Positions 26,078-35,029 of a stretch of DNA of 64,000 bases are shown piece after piece (position 1 is the stretch's first letter; the number at the start of each line of letters is the position of its first letter). The notes under the pieces are model-generated. The model was given only the letters and a program-made list of their open reading frames with translations. It searched no databases and was not told where the DNA came from. The stretch spans positions 3,782,001 to 3,846,000 of the forward strand of contig NZ_CP094997.1 of NCBI RefSeq assembly GCF_022869785.1, read 5' to 3'. The DNA comes from Dyadobacter chenwenxiniae. GTDB lineage: Bacteria > Bacteroidota > Bacteroidia > Cytophagales > Spirosomataceae. Position numbers and translations under genes: made by a program.

Positions 26078-27235
26078 ATGAAAGATAACCGTGTGCGCAG
26101 CATACAGGACCTGACCAAAATAGCAAACTGGGTGACGATTTTCGCTTTTCTGCTCATTTGCTCATTTTCCTCAAAAGCTCAGAATAGCAAGTTGAAACCA
26201 GGTTTCGACAAAGAAGAATACCTGGAACTCCTCCGCATGCACGTGCTCTTGTACGACTCCACCAAAGCCGACACTTCAAAACCCAAATCGGTCATTACCA
26301 AGCCGACGCATTTTACGAATGTGTATAATTCAGCGGTTGTTGGTCTTGATAATAAATGGGGACTGTGGATTAACAAGACGCACCCTATCGCGGTGCTCAA
26401 TGTAAGGGGCACGACGCTGAATCCAGTGGGCTGGCTCGAAAACTTTTATGCCGCAATGGTTCCTGCCAAAGGCGAAGTCAAGCTAACCAATGCTTACACA
26501 TTTCAATATCATCTGGCGGATAATCCAAAGGCGGCCGTTCACATTGGCTGGCTCATCGGGACCGCATTTCTGGCCAGGGATATCATTCCAAAAATTGATT
26601 CTTGCTATAAAGCCGGTATTAAAGAGTTTTTGATCATGGGACATAGTCAGGGTGGTGCCATCACTTTCCTGCTCACTTCCCATTTCTATCAACTACAAAA
26701 GGACAAGAAATTGCCTGCTGATATTCGTTTCAAAACATATGCAAGCGCAAGTCCCAAGGCAGGCAACACGTATTATGCGTATGAATATGAAAGCCTGATT
26801 GACGGCGGCTGGGGTTATAATGTCGTCAACGCGGCAGATTGGGTGCCCGAATTGCCGTTTTCGGTTCAAACTTTGGATGACTTTAATGAGACTAATCCTT
26901 TCAAAAACATTGAGCCGGTTATCAAAAAGCAAAAGCTCCTGACCAGGGTTGCGTTGAAGCATGCTTACAAGCAAATGAAGAAGCCAAGCGAAAAGGCGCA
27001 ACGGAATTATCAAAAGTACCTGGGTAATTACGCTTCAAAGACCATCATAAAGCAGCTTCCTGAATTTCAACCGCCTGTGTATTTCAAAAGCAACAATTAT
27101 GTCAGGATTGGGCCTACTATTGCATTAATTCCCAATGCAGAATATTACAAACGCTTCCCGGACTCTGAAAAACAAATTTTTATTCACCATTTACCCGACC
27201 CATATTTGTATTTAATTCAGAAATACAAATATTAA
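26078..27235 (+). CDS. Secreted class 3 lipase-like alpha/beta hydrolase
   Basis: A 385-residue exported hydrolase. The nucleophile elbow MGHSQGGAITFLL has Ser190 and matches the lipase class 3 pattern; VLNVRGTTLNPVGW is the oxyanion-side strand and NAADWVPELPF the region expected to hold the catalytic Asp. The start was set at the ATG at 26078, which places a signal peptide (IANWVTIFAFLLICSFSSKAQ) near the N-terminus; the frame is open 27 codons earlier with only TTG and ATG options and no clear gain. It lies 81 bases after the SGNH gene and 21 bases before the M14 peptidase gene. The true substrate (lipid or other ester) is unknown. Confidence 0.75.
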   Translation: MKDNRVRSIQDLTKIANWVTIFAFLLICSFSSKAQNSKLKPGFDKEEYLELLRMHVLLYDSTKADTSKPKSVITKPTHFTNVYNSAVVGLDNKWGLWINKTHPIAVLNVRGTTLNPVGWLENFYAAMVPAKGEVKLTNAYTFQYHLADNPKAAVHIGWLIGTAFLARDIIPKIDSCYKAGIKEFLIMGHSQGGAITFLLTSHFYQLQKDKKLPADIRFKTYASASPKAGNTYYAYEYESLIDGGWGYNVVNAADWVPELPFSVQTLDDFNETNPFKNIEPVIKKQKLLTRVALKHAYKQMKKPSEKAQRNYQKYLGNYASKTIIKQLPEFQPPVYFKSNNYVRIGPTIALIPNAEYYKRFPDSEKQIFIHHLPDPYLYLIQKYKY

Positions 27236-27256
27236 TGTCAACGATTTACTCAGCTT

Positions 27257-28987
27257 ATGCGATTACTTTTCCTCTTATTTCTCTTCATCCTTACATCATC
27301 AGCAAACGCTCAATACAAAACCCGTTTTGAAACCAGCGGCGGCAAGCAAACGCCAACTTACGAAGAAGGGATCGAATTTTACAAACTGCTGGCGAAAGAC
27401 TTCCCACAGATCCAGATTACCGAAAAAGGCCTTACAGACAGCGGCAAGCCGCTCCATCTAGTCTTATATTCTAAAAACAAAACGTTTGACATTAAGAAAC
27501 TGAAATCACAGCAGAAAGCTGTTTTCCTAATCAATAACGCCATTCACCCCGGCGAGCCTGACGGTGTTGACGCATCCATGATGCTGCTGCGTGACATTGC
27601 TGTAAATCCTGAAAAATTCCCGGAACTCGACAATCTGGTCCTGGCTATAATTCCTTTCTATAACATTGGCGGAACATTAAACAGAAATAGTACGACACGC
27701 ACAAATCAGGAAGGACCGGAAGAATACGGCTTCCGTGGAAATGCCCGGAATTATGATCTTAACAGAGACTTCATTAAAAGCGATACAAAGAATGCACGCA
27801 GCTTTGCAGCCATTTTCCATGAGCTCGATCCGGACCTTTTTGCAGACACACACGTGAGCAACGGAGCGGATTATCAATATGTGATCACTTTGGATTACGC
27901 ACAAAAAGACAAGCTGGGCGGAAAGTTGGGCTTCTTCAATGACAAGGTTTTTTTGCCTTATATGTACAAGCATTTGAAAGAATCGGGATTTGAAGCAACG
28001 CCTTACGTCAATTCCTGGGGCCAGACTCCTGATAAAGGTTTTGTGCAATTTCCGGACTGGCCGCGCTATTCAACCGGTTATGCAGCATTGTTTCACACAA
28101 TCGGTGTAATGACGGAAACACATATGCTAAAACCTTACGACAAGCGGGTTGCGTCCACTTATGCTTACCTGCTCGGTAACGTTAAATTTTTAGCAAGAAA
28201 CCGGAAAGAGCTGCTCAAACTTCGGAAAGACACAAAGGAGGCCGTTAAAAAACAAGAAAAATTTGCCGTAACATGGGAGGTTAACAAAGTCAAAAACACA
28301 CAGATTGAATTCAAAGGCTTTGAATCTGAATACATTACCAGCAAAGTGAGCGGCGTGCAAAGGCTTTCTTATAACCGTTCAAAGCCTTTTACGAAGAAGA
28401 TTCCTTTTTACGACACTTACATGTCGGTAGACGAGGTTACCAAGCCCGTGGCCTATATTATCCCGCAAGGCTGGCATAATGTGATCGACTTGATGAAACT
28501 CAATGGCGTGGAAGTGACCCAATTGGAAAAAGACACCGAAATGGAGGTTGAAACGTATTACATTGAAGATCTGGAAACGCCGAAACTGCCTTTTGAAGGA
28601 CATTACTGGCATACGAGTGTAAAGACAAAAACGGTTAATCAGCGTGTTACATTCAAGAAGGGCGACTGGTATATTCCTGTAAATCAATGGACTAACCGAT
28701 ACATTGTGGAAACACTGGAACCGAAAGGCGTTGATTCATTTTTTAAATGGAATTTTTTTGATACGATTTTACAGTCCAAAGAACATTATTCAGCTTATGT
28801 TTTCGAAGATCTTGCCGCTGAATTGCTCGCCAAAGATGTCAGCCTGAGAATCAAGCTGGCTGATAAGCGTAAAAGCGATCCTGAATTTGCAAAAAGCAGC
28901 AGCGCACAACTGGACTTCATTTACGATAATTCACCATATCGGGAAAAGGAATATATGCGCTACCCTGTGTTTAGGTTAATGAAGTGA
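27257..28987 (+). CDS. Secreted M14-family zinc carboxypeptidase
   Basis: A 576-residue exported metallopeptidase. After a signal peptide (residues 1-18, ending SSANA) comes the M14 zinc motif HPGEPDG (His97, Glu100), then RNYDLNRDF, the third zinc ligand in DLFADTHVSNG, and HTIGVMTETHML with the catalytic Glu. The C-terminal 200 residues form an added domain of mostly beta type. M14 enzymes remove C-terminal residues from peptides; the signal peptide puts it in the periplasm or outside. It follows the lipase by 21 bases, so the two may be co-transcribed, and faces a convergent gene whose stop codon is only 6 bases away. Confidence 0.9.
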   Translation: MRLLFLLFLFILTSSANAQYKTRFETSGGKQTPTYEEGIEFYKLLAKDFPQIQITEKGLTDSGKPLHLVLYSKNKTFDIKKLKSQQKAVFLINNAIHPGEPDGVDASMMLLRDIAVNPEKFPELDNLVLAIIPFYNIGGTLNRNSTTRTNQEGPEEYGFRGNARNYDLNRDFIKSDTKNARSFAAIFHELDPDLFADTHVSNGADYQYVITLDYAQKDKLGGKLGFFNDKVFLPYMYKHLKESGFEATPYVNSWGQTPDKGFVQFPDWPRYSTGYAALFHTIGVMTETHMLKPYDKRVASTYAYLLGNVKFLARNRKELLKLRKDTKEAVKKQEKFAVTWEVNKVKNTQIEFKGFESEYITSKVSGVQRLSYNRSKPFTKKIPFYDTYMSVDEVTKPVAYIIPQGWHNVIDLMKLNGVEVTQLEKDTEMEVETYYIEDLETPKLPFEGHYWHTSVKTKTVNQRVTFKKGDWYIPVNQWTNRYIVETLEPKGVDSFFKWNFFDTILQSKEHYSAYVFEDLAAELLAKDVSLRIKLADKRKSDPEFAKSSSAQLDFIYDNSPYREKEYMRYPVFRLMK

Positions 28988-28993
28988 TTGGTT

Positions 28994-29812
28994 TTAGAAA
29001 CGCAGACCCAGATTAAAATTGAATTCGCCGGTAATGTTTATGCCTCCGTTAGTTGATCTGGTGTCATTATAGGTTTCCCGATCAATATACCTTGATCCGA
29101 ATCCTCCGTTCAGGCCAATCTGAAAATGGTCTGATATCTGAAAATTCACGTAGTTGTTGACGATAATTCCAAACCGGAAGATCTTGCTTTCCGATCGGGT
29201 GTTCGGATACGTTCCGGTATTGGGATCATAATAGCCGTCGTTACGGACCTGCTTGCCAAAGCCTGTGAAAATGCTGGGTCCAACGGCGTAGGTAACCCTC
29301 TTTTGCCCGAAAGGATATATTTTCAAGCCAGGAGAAAAGTAGAAGGCCTCCCGCTGGTCGCCATAACCATCAAACAAATCAAATCGATCAGGAAAAATGA
29401 GGGATACAGGCAAAATGATACCAAAATAGCCTTTTTTATCTGCCAGGATTTCATAGCTCAATCCTAACCCCGGCCCGCTATCCAATGCTTTGAATGGTGA
29501 AAAATTGACCATATGCCTTCCGAAAAGGTTGGAAGTGCTTGCCGGGTTCACGCGGCGTTTGCCGGGAAGGTTTCGCTCATCAATAAAAACGGTTTGCCCG
29601 TTTGCAAACTCAATGCGGTTTAACTCATTTTTCCGGATAACAAAACTAGCGCTTTCCTTTTCCTGGCTGATTTTGTAGGAAACGCGGTCGATTCCCACCT
29701 CGGTCACTTTGCCTTCAATGGTCGCCCCGTTTTTCTTAACCAAAATGTCCTGACCGTTTACAGAAAAAAATACTGCTGATAATAATACAGTTAGCGTGAA
29801 GGATCTGATCAT
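28994..29812 (-). CDS. Exported beta-barrel-like protein of unknown function
   Basis: A 272-residue protein with a signal peptide (IRSFTLTVLLSAVFFSVNGQ). The first mature domain, DILVKKNGATIEGKVTEVGIDRVSYKI, is the short motif often seen at the start of Bacteroidota envelope proteins, followed by a linker. The rest alternates aromatic and polar residues and ends with FNFNLGLRF, a terminal Phe strand of the outer-membrane beta-barrel kind. The ATG at 29810-29812 was chosen because the open frame upstream (10 codons) would displace the signal peptide. It stands alone and converges on the M14 peptidase gene. No enzymatic function can be assigned. Confidence 0.7.
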   Translation of the reverse strand: MIRSFTLTVLLSAVFFSVNGQDILVKKNGATIEGKVTEVGIDRVSYKISQEKESASFVIRKNELNRIEFANGQTVFIDERNLPGKRRVNPASTSNLFGRHMVNFSPFKALDSGPGLGLSYEILADKKGYFGIILPVSLIFPDRFDLFDGYGDQREAFYFSPGLKIYPFGQKRVTYAVGPSIFTGFGKQVRNDGYYDPNTGTYPNTRSESKIFRFGIIVNNYVNFQISDHFQIGLNGGFGSRYIDRETYNDTRSTNGGINITGEFNFNLGLRF

Positions 29813-29988
29813 AATGCAAATGAGTTGATGAATGTGAACCAAATTTAAACAATCGTGGATACTTTTGCGGAGTATATAGACTGAACGTTTAAAAATATAC
29901 TGCTGTTATACACTTGGCTTATAATGGCCTTTATATTATTCAGGCTGTTTTTATTTCAATATAAAGGACAGCCATTTAAAAAAATCAA

Positions 29989-31131
29989 ATGACATTTCAG
30001 GATTTAAAGCTCATTGAGCCTATTGCTAAGGCTCTGCAAGAAGAAGGATACACCACCCCCACACCCATTCAGGCAAAAGCGATCCCCATCATTCTGGATC
30101 AAAAAGATTTATTAGGTTGCGCGCAGACGGGCACTGGAAAAACGGCAGCATTTGCTATTCCAATGTTGCAACTGCTTCATAATAATCCAGTTGGAAAGTT
30201 TGAAAGAAGCCACATTCGCGCATTAATACTTACGCCTACAAGGGAGCTGGCGATCCAGATTGGAGAAAGTTTTGCTGCTTACGGACGGCATACCGGTGTT
30301 AAACACACAGTGGTCTTTGGCGGGGTTGGGCAAAAACCACAGACCGATGCGCTTAACCGTGGCGTCGACGTGTTGATAGCAACACCAGGCAGGATGCTGG
30401 ACCTTATTAATCAGGGCTTTATCAAGTTGAACCAGCTTGAATTCTTTGTCTTGGATGAAGCGGACAGAATGCTGGACATGGGTTTCGTTCATGATGTTAA
30501 AAAAGTAATCAAGCTGTTACCTGCTAAGCGCCAATCGCTGTTCTTTTCGGCAACCATGCCGCCAGCCATTGTTACATTGGCTAATACCATCCTCAGAAAC
30601 CCCTTAAAAGTTGAAGTCACACCGGTTTCATCAACGGCCGACACCATCCGTCAGTCTGTATTTTTCGTAGATAAGTCAGATAAGAATTCGCTGCTGTTGC
30701 ATATTCTGAAAGACGAATCAATTGCAACTGCATTGGTTTTCACAAGAACAAAACATGGTGCGGACAAGGTTGTGAAAGTGTTGAGAAAAGCAGGCGTGAG
30801 TTCGGAAGCCATTCATGGTAATAAATCTCAGAATGCTCGCCAAAATGCTCTGAAAAATTTCAAAAGCCAGACAACCCGTGTTCTGGTGGCAACCGACATT
30901 GCTGCGCGTGGCATCGACGTGGATGATTTAACGCACGTTATCAATTACGAAATTCCAAACATTCCCGAAACTTACGTGCACAGAATCGGCCGGACAGGTC
31001 GTGCGGGCGCAAAGGGAATAGCGTTTTCTTTCTGTGATCTGGACGAAAAAGCTTACTTGAAAGATATTCACAAACTGATTGCCAAAAATATCCCTGTTGT
31101 AAATGACCATCCCTACGCAACGGGCAGGTGA
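29989..31131 (+). CDS. DEAD-box RNA helicase (RhlE-like)
   Basis: A 380-residue helicase with all core motifs: the Q motif (TTPTPIQAKAIP), motif I AQTGTGKT at 45-52, Ia PTRELAIQ, GG, Ib TPGRMLDL, motif II DEAD at 156-159, III SAT at 187-189, IV-V (VFTRTKHGADK, ATDIAARGIDVDDL) and VI HRIGRTGRAG. It stops soon after the helicase core; the long basic C-terminal tail of many RhlE proteins is absent. DEAD-box proteins remodel RNA in ribosome assembly, mRNA decay or cold adaptation. It ends 1 base before the rhodanese gene. The family is certain; the precise RhlE assignment is a best guess. Confidence 0.93.
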   Translation: MTFQDLKLIEPIAKALQEEGYTTPTPIQAKAIPIILDQKDLLGCAQTGTGKTAAFAIPMLQLLHNNPVGKFERSHIRALILTPTRELAIQIGESFAAYGRHTGVKHTVVFGGVGQKPQTDALNRGVDVLIATPGRMLDLINQGFIKLNQLEFFVLDEADRMLDMGFVHDVKKVIKLLPAKRQSLFFSATMPPAIVTLANTILRNPLKVEVTPVSSTADTIRQSVFFVDKSDKNSLLLHILKDESIATALVFTRTKHGADKVVKVLRKAGVSSEAIHGNKSQNARQNALKNFKSQTTRVLVATDIAARGIDVDDLTHVINYEIPNIPETYVHRIGRTGRAGAKGIAFSFCDLDEKAYLKDIHKLIAKNIPVVNDHPYATGR

Positions 31132-31132
31132 A

Positions 31133-31438
31133 ATGACAAGGAATACTTACACGGACATTAACCTCAATGAGGCCAGGCAATTATTGGAGCAACCCGATGC
31201 CGTATTGGTTGATGTAAGGGAAACTTGGGAATTTGAAGAATTTAATGAGGGTGGAATTAACATTCCTTTGGCCGAGATCCGCGAGAGAAGAGCGGATCTC
31301 GTTCCATATAAAAGCATCATTGTGATTTGCACCAATGGCGTGAGAAGCAAAGTTGCAGCCGTGGATTACTGTCGCGTGCCGGAGTGGCTCGACAAGCGGA
31401 TATTTCACGTTCATGGAGGGATTATTGAATCTGAATGA
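31133..31438 (+). CDS. Single-domain rhodanese-like protein
   Basis: A 101-residue rhodanese-homology protein. DAVLVDVRETWEFEEFNEGGINIPLAEI is the typical first half, and the active-site loop is CTNGVRS with Cys66 present, so it could carry persulfide sulfur. The start is the ATG at 31133, one base after the helicase stop, preceded by GGGCAGGTGAA, a rare purine-rich stretch near a start codon in this window; an earlier in-frame ATG at 31103 overlaps the helicase. The stop codon directly touches a 65-base palindrome. Sulfur relay is the usual family role; nothing in the neighbours narrows it down. Confidence 0.85.
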   Translation: MTRNTYTDINLNEARQLLEQPDAVLVDVRETWEFEEFNEGGINIPLAEIRERRADLVPYKSIIVICTNGVRSKVAAVDYCRVPEWLDKRIFHVHGGIIESE

Positions 31439-31503
31439 GTTTAGACTTGCTATTAGACTTGCTAAGTCTTAAAGACTTAGCAAGTCTAATAGCAAGTCTA
31501 AAC
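31439..31503. repeat. 65-base near-perfect palindrome made of a 12-base tandem word
   Basis: Two 32-base arms (31439-31470 and 31472-31503) are exact reverse complements around a single A at 31471. Each arm holds the word TTAGACTTGCTA twice in tandem (31441-31452 and 31453-31464 in the left arm), followed by a half word AGTCTT. The element starts on the base after the rhodanese stop and contains the stop codon and last 11 sense codons of dapF. There is no clear T-tract after the arms. It could act as a two-way terminator, but its tandem-word build suggests a mobile or expanding repeat. Confidence 0.9.
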
Positions 31504-32266
31504 TCCCTTCAAAAACCCGTACAGCCGGGCCTATCAAATGAATGTTGTCAAATCCAGCAGGCGTTTCTTCGAAATCTACTTTCAAAGTGCCGCCGATAGT
31601 TTCAATGGTTATCGGGCCGTCAAAACCTTTGCGTAAATGCGCAGATAATGCACATGCGGTTACGCCTGTCCCGCAAGAGTAAGTTTCGTCCTCAACCCCG
31701 CGCTCGTAGGTCCTCACGCTCAGATGATTGTCTTCGATCACTTCAATAAAATTTACATTCGTGCCGCCTTTCGGCCCGTAAACAGAACCATAGCGGATCT
31801 CACTTCCAATGTTAACCACATCCGTTTCCGACACATTATCCACATAAGTGACGTAATGCGGTGAACCGGTGTTCATGAAATCAAATTCTTCATAACGCTC
31901 AACATCCTTAACCGGCGACATTTTCAGGCTGATCAAATCGCCCATAACAGTTGCTTCATGCAAACCATCTACGGCTATAAATGTCGTTGAATCAGTAAAA
32001 AGTCCGAGATCGTGCGCAAATCGCACTACACAACGTCCGCCATTGCCGCACATGCTGCCTTCGCCCCCATCCGCATTGAAATACACCATTCTGAAATCGT
32101 AGCCTGGCTCATTTTGTAACAGAATCAAACCGTCAGAACCAATCCCAAACCGGCGGTGGCAAATGGAAGCAATCAATTCTTTTGAAACAGGAAATGACAG
32201 ATCGCGGTTATCGATCATTACAAAATCGTTTCCTGTTCCCTGATATTTATAAAATGGAATCTGCAT
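31469..32266 (-). CDS. dapF: Diaminopimelate epimerase
   Basis: A 265-residue enzyme that converts LL- to meso-diaminopimelate for lysine and peptidoglycan. The two catalytic cysteines are in MCGNGGRC (Cys73) and YSCGTGVTA (Cys198), and the N-terminal FYKYQGTGNDFVMID and FGIGSDGLI segments are family-typical. The frame is open 55 codons upstream, but the ATG at 32264-32266 gives the normal length. The C-terminus is odd: after the usual VRVFEG, residues 255-265 read SLDLLLDLLSL and are encoded by the right arm of the 65-base palindrome, so the repeat has added a short hydrophobic tail. Another DAP-pathway gene, dapA, lies 26 kb away and is frameshifted. Confidence 0.95.
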   Translation of the reverse strand: MQIPFYKYQGTGNDFVMIDNRDLSFPVSKELIASICHRRFGIGSDGLILLQNEPGYDFRMVYFNADGGEGSMCGNGGRCVVRFAHDLGLFTDSTTFIAVDGLHEATVMGDLISLKMSPVKDVERYEEFDFMNTGSPHYVTYVDNVSETDVVNIGSEIRYGSVYGPKGGTNVNFIEVIEDNHLSVRTYERGVEDETYSCGTGVTACALSAHLRKGFDGPITIETIGGTLKVDFEETPAGFDNIHLIGPAVRVFEGSLDLLLDLLSL

Positions 32267-32320
32267 GTCAAATGTCAATAAAATGTTCGGCGTCGAGGGG
32301 CCATTTATTACAAAACAACA

Positions 32321-32353
32321 AAACCCTGCAAGAAATAATCGCTTGCAGGGTTT
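32321..32353 (-). terminator. Rho-independent terminator of rplS
   Basis: Arms at 32321-32332 and 32342-32353 (AAACCCTGCAAG and CTTGCAGGGTTT) are exact reverse complements around a 9-base loop. Read on the minus strand the stem lies 26 bases after the rplS stop and is followed by TGTTGTTTTGT, a U-rich tail. Confidence 0.75.
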
Positions 32354-32378
32354 AAAATTTGTACGAAGGAAATTTATA

Positions 32379-32741
32379 CTACTTCGATACTTTAAGCTCT
32401 TTAATACGAGCGGCTTTGCCCTGACGGCCACGAAGGAAGAACAGACGTGAACGACGCACCTTACCGCGACGAATCAATTCGATTTTAGCGATACTTGGCG
32501 AAAGAATTGGGAAAACGCGTTCAACGGCGATGCCGTTCGAGATTTTACGCACTGTGAAAGTTTCACCGCTTCCGCTTAGGTTGCGACGTTGCATTACAGT
32601 GCCCTGGAATTGCTGCACACGCTCTTTGTTACCTTCACGGATTTTCACGTGTACGTTGATCGTGTCGCCTGAAGTAAATTCAGGATACTCGGATTTACGA
32701 TTTTCAATCGTAGCTTCTACGAGTTTGATAAGTTCGCTCAT
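32379..32741 (-). CDS. rplS: 50S ribosomal protein L19
   Basis: A 120-residue L19 that sits at the 30S-50S interface near the aminoacyl-tRNA site. The N-terminal LIKLVEATIE, the conserved FTSGDTINVHVKIREGNKERVQQFQG block and VERVFPILSPSIAKIELIRRGKVRRSRLFFLRG are all typical. The start is the ATG at 32739-32741 (MSELIKLVE); an open frame of 23 codons upstream is non-homologous. It is monocistronic here, with its own terminator, which is common for rplS in Bacteroidota rather than the rpsP-rimM-trmD-rplS order of proteobacteria. Confidence 0.97.
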   Translation of the reverse strand: MSELIKLVEATIENRKSEYPEFTSGDTINVHVKIREGNKERVQQFQGTVMQRRNLSGSGETFTVRKISNGIAVERVFPILSPSIAKIELIRRGKVRRSRLFFLRGRQGKAARIKELKVSK

Positions 32742-32873
32742 GACGAATGCTTTTTTGGATTTAAAATGATAGCTTGCTTCCAGCGGATGAGGTGACGCCC
32801 CTTCATTCAAAACAGCTCTTGCGAAAACGAGTGCAAAGCTAAGATTATTTATTTGTTTGTAAAAGCATTTTAT

Positions 32874-34370
32874 ATGAAAATCCTGAATGTAGATCAGATT
32901 CGCGCACTGGATGCATACACTATTGAAAATGAGCCTGTTTCTTCCCTGAATTTAATGGAAAGAGCTGCTAATGCGTTCGTCAGGTGGTTCTGTAACCAGT
33001 TTGTAAACACCCGTCCGGTTGCCATTTTTTGCGGAAAAGGAAATAATGGCGGTGACGGACTTGCTATTGCACGCATTTTGAGCACCCAAAGCTATGATGT
33101 TCAGGTTTTTGTTATTGAATATACAGGCAATGCTACAACAGATTTTGAAGGGAACTTGACGCGATTAATGGATCATTTACAACCCGTTAGCATTGCGAAC
33201 AATGACGATTTCCCAATATTGGCGCGTAATGTAATCTGCATAGATGCATTGCTGGGATCAGGTCTATCCAGGCCAGTGGAAGGACTTTTGGCTAACATTA
33301 TTCATTCTTTAAATGCACTTCCAAACAAGCTCGTTTCCGTTGACATTGCCAGCGGATTATATGCTGCCAAAGCCAATCAAGAAGGTGATCAGATTATAGA
33401 ACCCAATTTTACCGTTTCATTCCAGCTTCCAAAACTCGCGTTTATGATGCCCCAAAATGCGAAGTTTGTGGGTTCCTGGCATTTGGTGGATATTGGTTTA
33501 AGTGAGTATTTTATCAACGAAATTGAAACTCCCTACCACTATACTGACAAGCGTGCAGCAGAAAAGTTGATTAAGCCAAGGGACAAATTCTCTCATAAAG
33601 GCACTTTTGGACACGCCTTGCTCATGGCTGGCAGCTATGGCAAAATGGGTGCGGCGGTCTTATCCGGAAAAGCTTGTCTGAGATCAGGTGTTGGCTTGCT
33701 TACCATGCACATTCCTGCCTGCGGATACGACATTATCCAGATTTCGCTGCCCGAAGCAATGGCCGTCACAGATCAGGATCCGAAACATTTAAGTGAAATC
33801 ACTGATCTGGATTCTTACTCCGCCATCGGAATTGGCCCGGGAGTTGGGAAAGCCCTTTCGACGGTAAATGCTGTAGAAAAACTGCTGGATAATGTAAATT
33901 TGGAAAATGTAAAAGCGAGGCTCGTCATCGACGCGGATGCATTGAATATCCTATCAGAAAACAGGCATCTTTTAAATAAAATACCTGAAAACACCGTCTT
34001 AACCCCACACCCAAAAGAATTTCAGCGATTAGCAGGCGAAAGCAAAGATGAATTCGAGCGACTACAAATCGGCATTGACTTTGCCAAAAAGCATAAAGTG
34101 ATCATCTGCCTCAAAGGCGCCAACACAGCCGTCATCCTCCCCAACGGCGAAGTCCATTTCAACTCAACAGGCAACCCCGGCATGGCTACGGGCGGCACCG
34201 GCGACGTGCTTACCGGCATTGTAACAAGCCTTCTGGCCCAAAAATACGAACCCGTCCAAGCAGCAATCTTAGCGGTTTATGAACACGGCCTCGCCGGCGA
34301 TCGCGCCGCTGAGCAACGGGGTCAAAGTGCATTGATTGCTTCGGATTTGGTTGAGCATCTGGGATGGTAA
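32874..34370 (+). CDS. nnr: Bifunctional NAD(P)H-hydrate epimerase / ADP-dependent dehydratase
   Basis: A 498-residue repair enzyme for hydrated NADH and NADPH. Residues 1-215 are the YjeF_N epimerase domain (LMERAANAFVRWF, FCGKGNNGGDGLAIAR, DALLGSGLSRPVEG, VDIASG); residues 225-498 are the ribokinase-like dehydratase (FSHKGTFGHALLMAGSYGKMGAAVLSG, AIGIGPGVG, LTPHPKEFQRL, GNPGMATGGTGDVLTGIV). The start is the ATG at 32874, seven codons after an earlier one; it gives the conserved MKILNVDQIRALD N-terminus. The gene is divergent from rplS and 68 bases before the DUF433 pair. All key motifs are intact. Confidence 0.95.
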   Translation: MKILNVDQIRALDAYTIENEPVSSLNLMERAANAFVRWFCNQFVNTRPVAIFCGKGNNGGDGLAIARILSTQSYDVQVFVIEYTGNATTDFEGNLTRLMDHLQPVSIANNDDFPILARNVICIDALLGSGLSRPVEGLLANIIHSLNALPNKLVSVDIASGLYAAKANQEGDQIIEPNFTVSFQLPKLAFMMPQNAKFVGSWHLVDIGLSEYFINEIETPYHYTDKRAAEKLIKPRDKFSHKGTFGHALLMAGSYGKMGAAVLSGKACLRSGVGLLTMHIPACGYDIIQISLPEAMAVTDQDPKHLSEITDLDSYSAIGIGPGVGKALSTVNAVEKLLDNVNLENVKARLVIDADALNILSENRHLLNKIPENTVLTPHPKEFQRLAGESKDEFERLQIGIDFAKKHKVIICLKGANTAVILPNGEVHFNSTGNPGMATGGTGDVLTGIVTSLLAQKYEPVQAAILAVYEHGLAGDRAAEQRGQSALIASDLVEHLGW

Positions 34371-34438
34371 ACGGTTCGGCGCACCATTTTAAAACTCTGA
34401 CCAAAAAGTGCTAAATTTGAAATCATAATAGAAACACT

Positions 34439-34666
34439 ATGCAGGACATTGAAAGAATAACCATTGATCCGGACATCTGTCATGGAAAACCGTGCGTGAG
34501 AGGCATGCGCTGGCCCGTTGAGGTCGTTATAGACATGTTAGGGTCTGGCATGCTAATCAATGAGATCCTCGAAGATCATCCGGAACTTGAACGAGAAGAT
34601 ATTTTTGCTTGCCTTAATTATGCGAAACTTTTGGTTTCCGGGCGCTTGATTAATGAAGCTGCCTGA
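34439..34666 (+). CDS. DUF433 family protein, antitoxin-like
   Basis: A 75-residue protein of the DUF433 family. The pattern ITIDPDICHGKPCVRGMRWPVEVVIDML...ILEDHPELEREDIFACLNYA is diagnostic: a short beta-strand start followed by a helix-turn-helix-like region. DUF433 proteins regularly precede a DUF5615/PIN-like gene and are predicted antitoxins with DNA-binding ability. Here the stop codon TGA at 34664-34666 shares its last base with the next ATG, so the two genes are translationally coupled. No direct activity has been shown for most such pairs. Confidence 0.85.
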   Translation: MQDIERITIDPDICHGKPCVRGMRWPVEVVIDMLGSGMLINEILEDHPELEREDIFACLNYAKLLVSGRLINEAA

Positions 34667-35022
34667 TGAATTTTTTGTGTGACGTTCATATCTCCATGAA
34701 GGTTGTTAAATACTTGGCCAGTTTGGGACATTCGGCAATGCACGTTAACACCTTGCCGTCCAAATCTTCGTCCAAAGATTCAGAAATTTGCCTGCATGCA
34801 GATCGTCAGGAGTTGATTGTGATAACAAAAGATGAAGATTTCAGAAATTCGTTTTTGCTCCGCCAAACCCCTAAAAAGCTTGTAAGAATTACGCTTGGTA
34901 ACATCTCGAATCAAAGCCTCATTGAGCTCTTAGAGCGAAATCTTCCACTTATTGCCAAGCTGAATGATACAAAGGGATTCTTTCTTGAATTGGGCGGCTC
35001 TGCGGTTGTCTATACTTTGTAA
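34666..35022 (+). CDS. DUF5615 PIN-like protein, toxin-like partner
   Basis: A 118-residue protein of the DUF5615 (Mut7-C/PIN-like) family. The N-terminal FLCDVHISMKVVKYLASLGHSAMHV carries the first acidic residue (Asp6), and LIVITKDEDFRNSFLL the second acidic cluster (DED), an arrangement resembling PIN-domain ribonucleases. In toxin-antitoxin surveys DUF433/DUF5615 pairs are counted among VapBC-like modules. It overlaps the DUF433 gene by one base and converges on feoB, whose stop codon is 8 bases away. Nuclease action is inferred from fold only. Confidence 0.82.
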   Translation: MNFLCDVHISMKVVKYLASLGHSAMHVNTLPSKSSSKDSEICLHADRQELIVITKDEDFRNSFLLRQTPKKLVRITLGNISNQSLIELLERNLPLIAKLNDTKGFFLELGGSAVVYTL

Positions 35023-35029
35023 GCATTAA

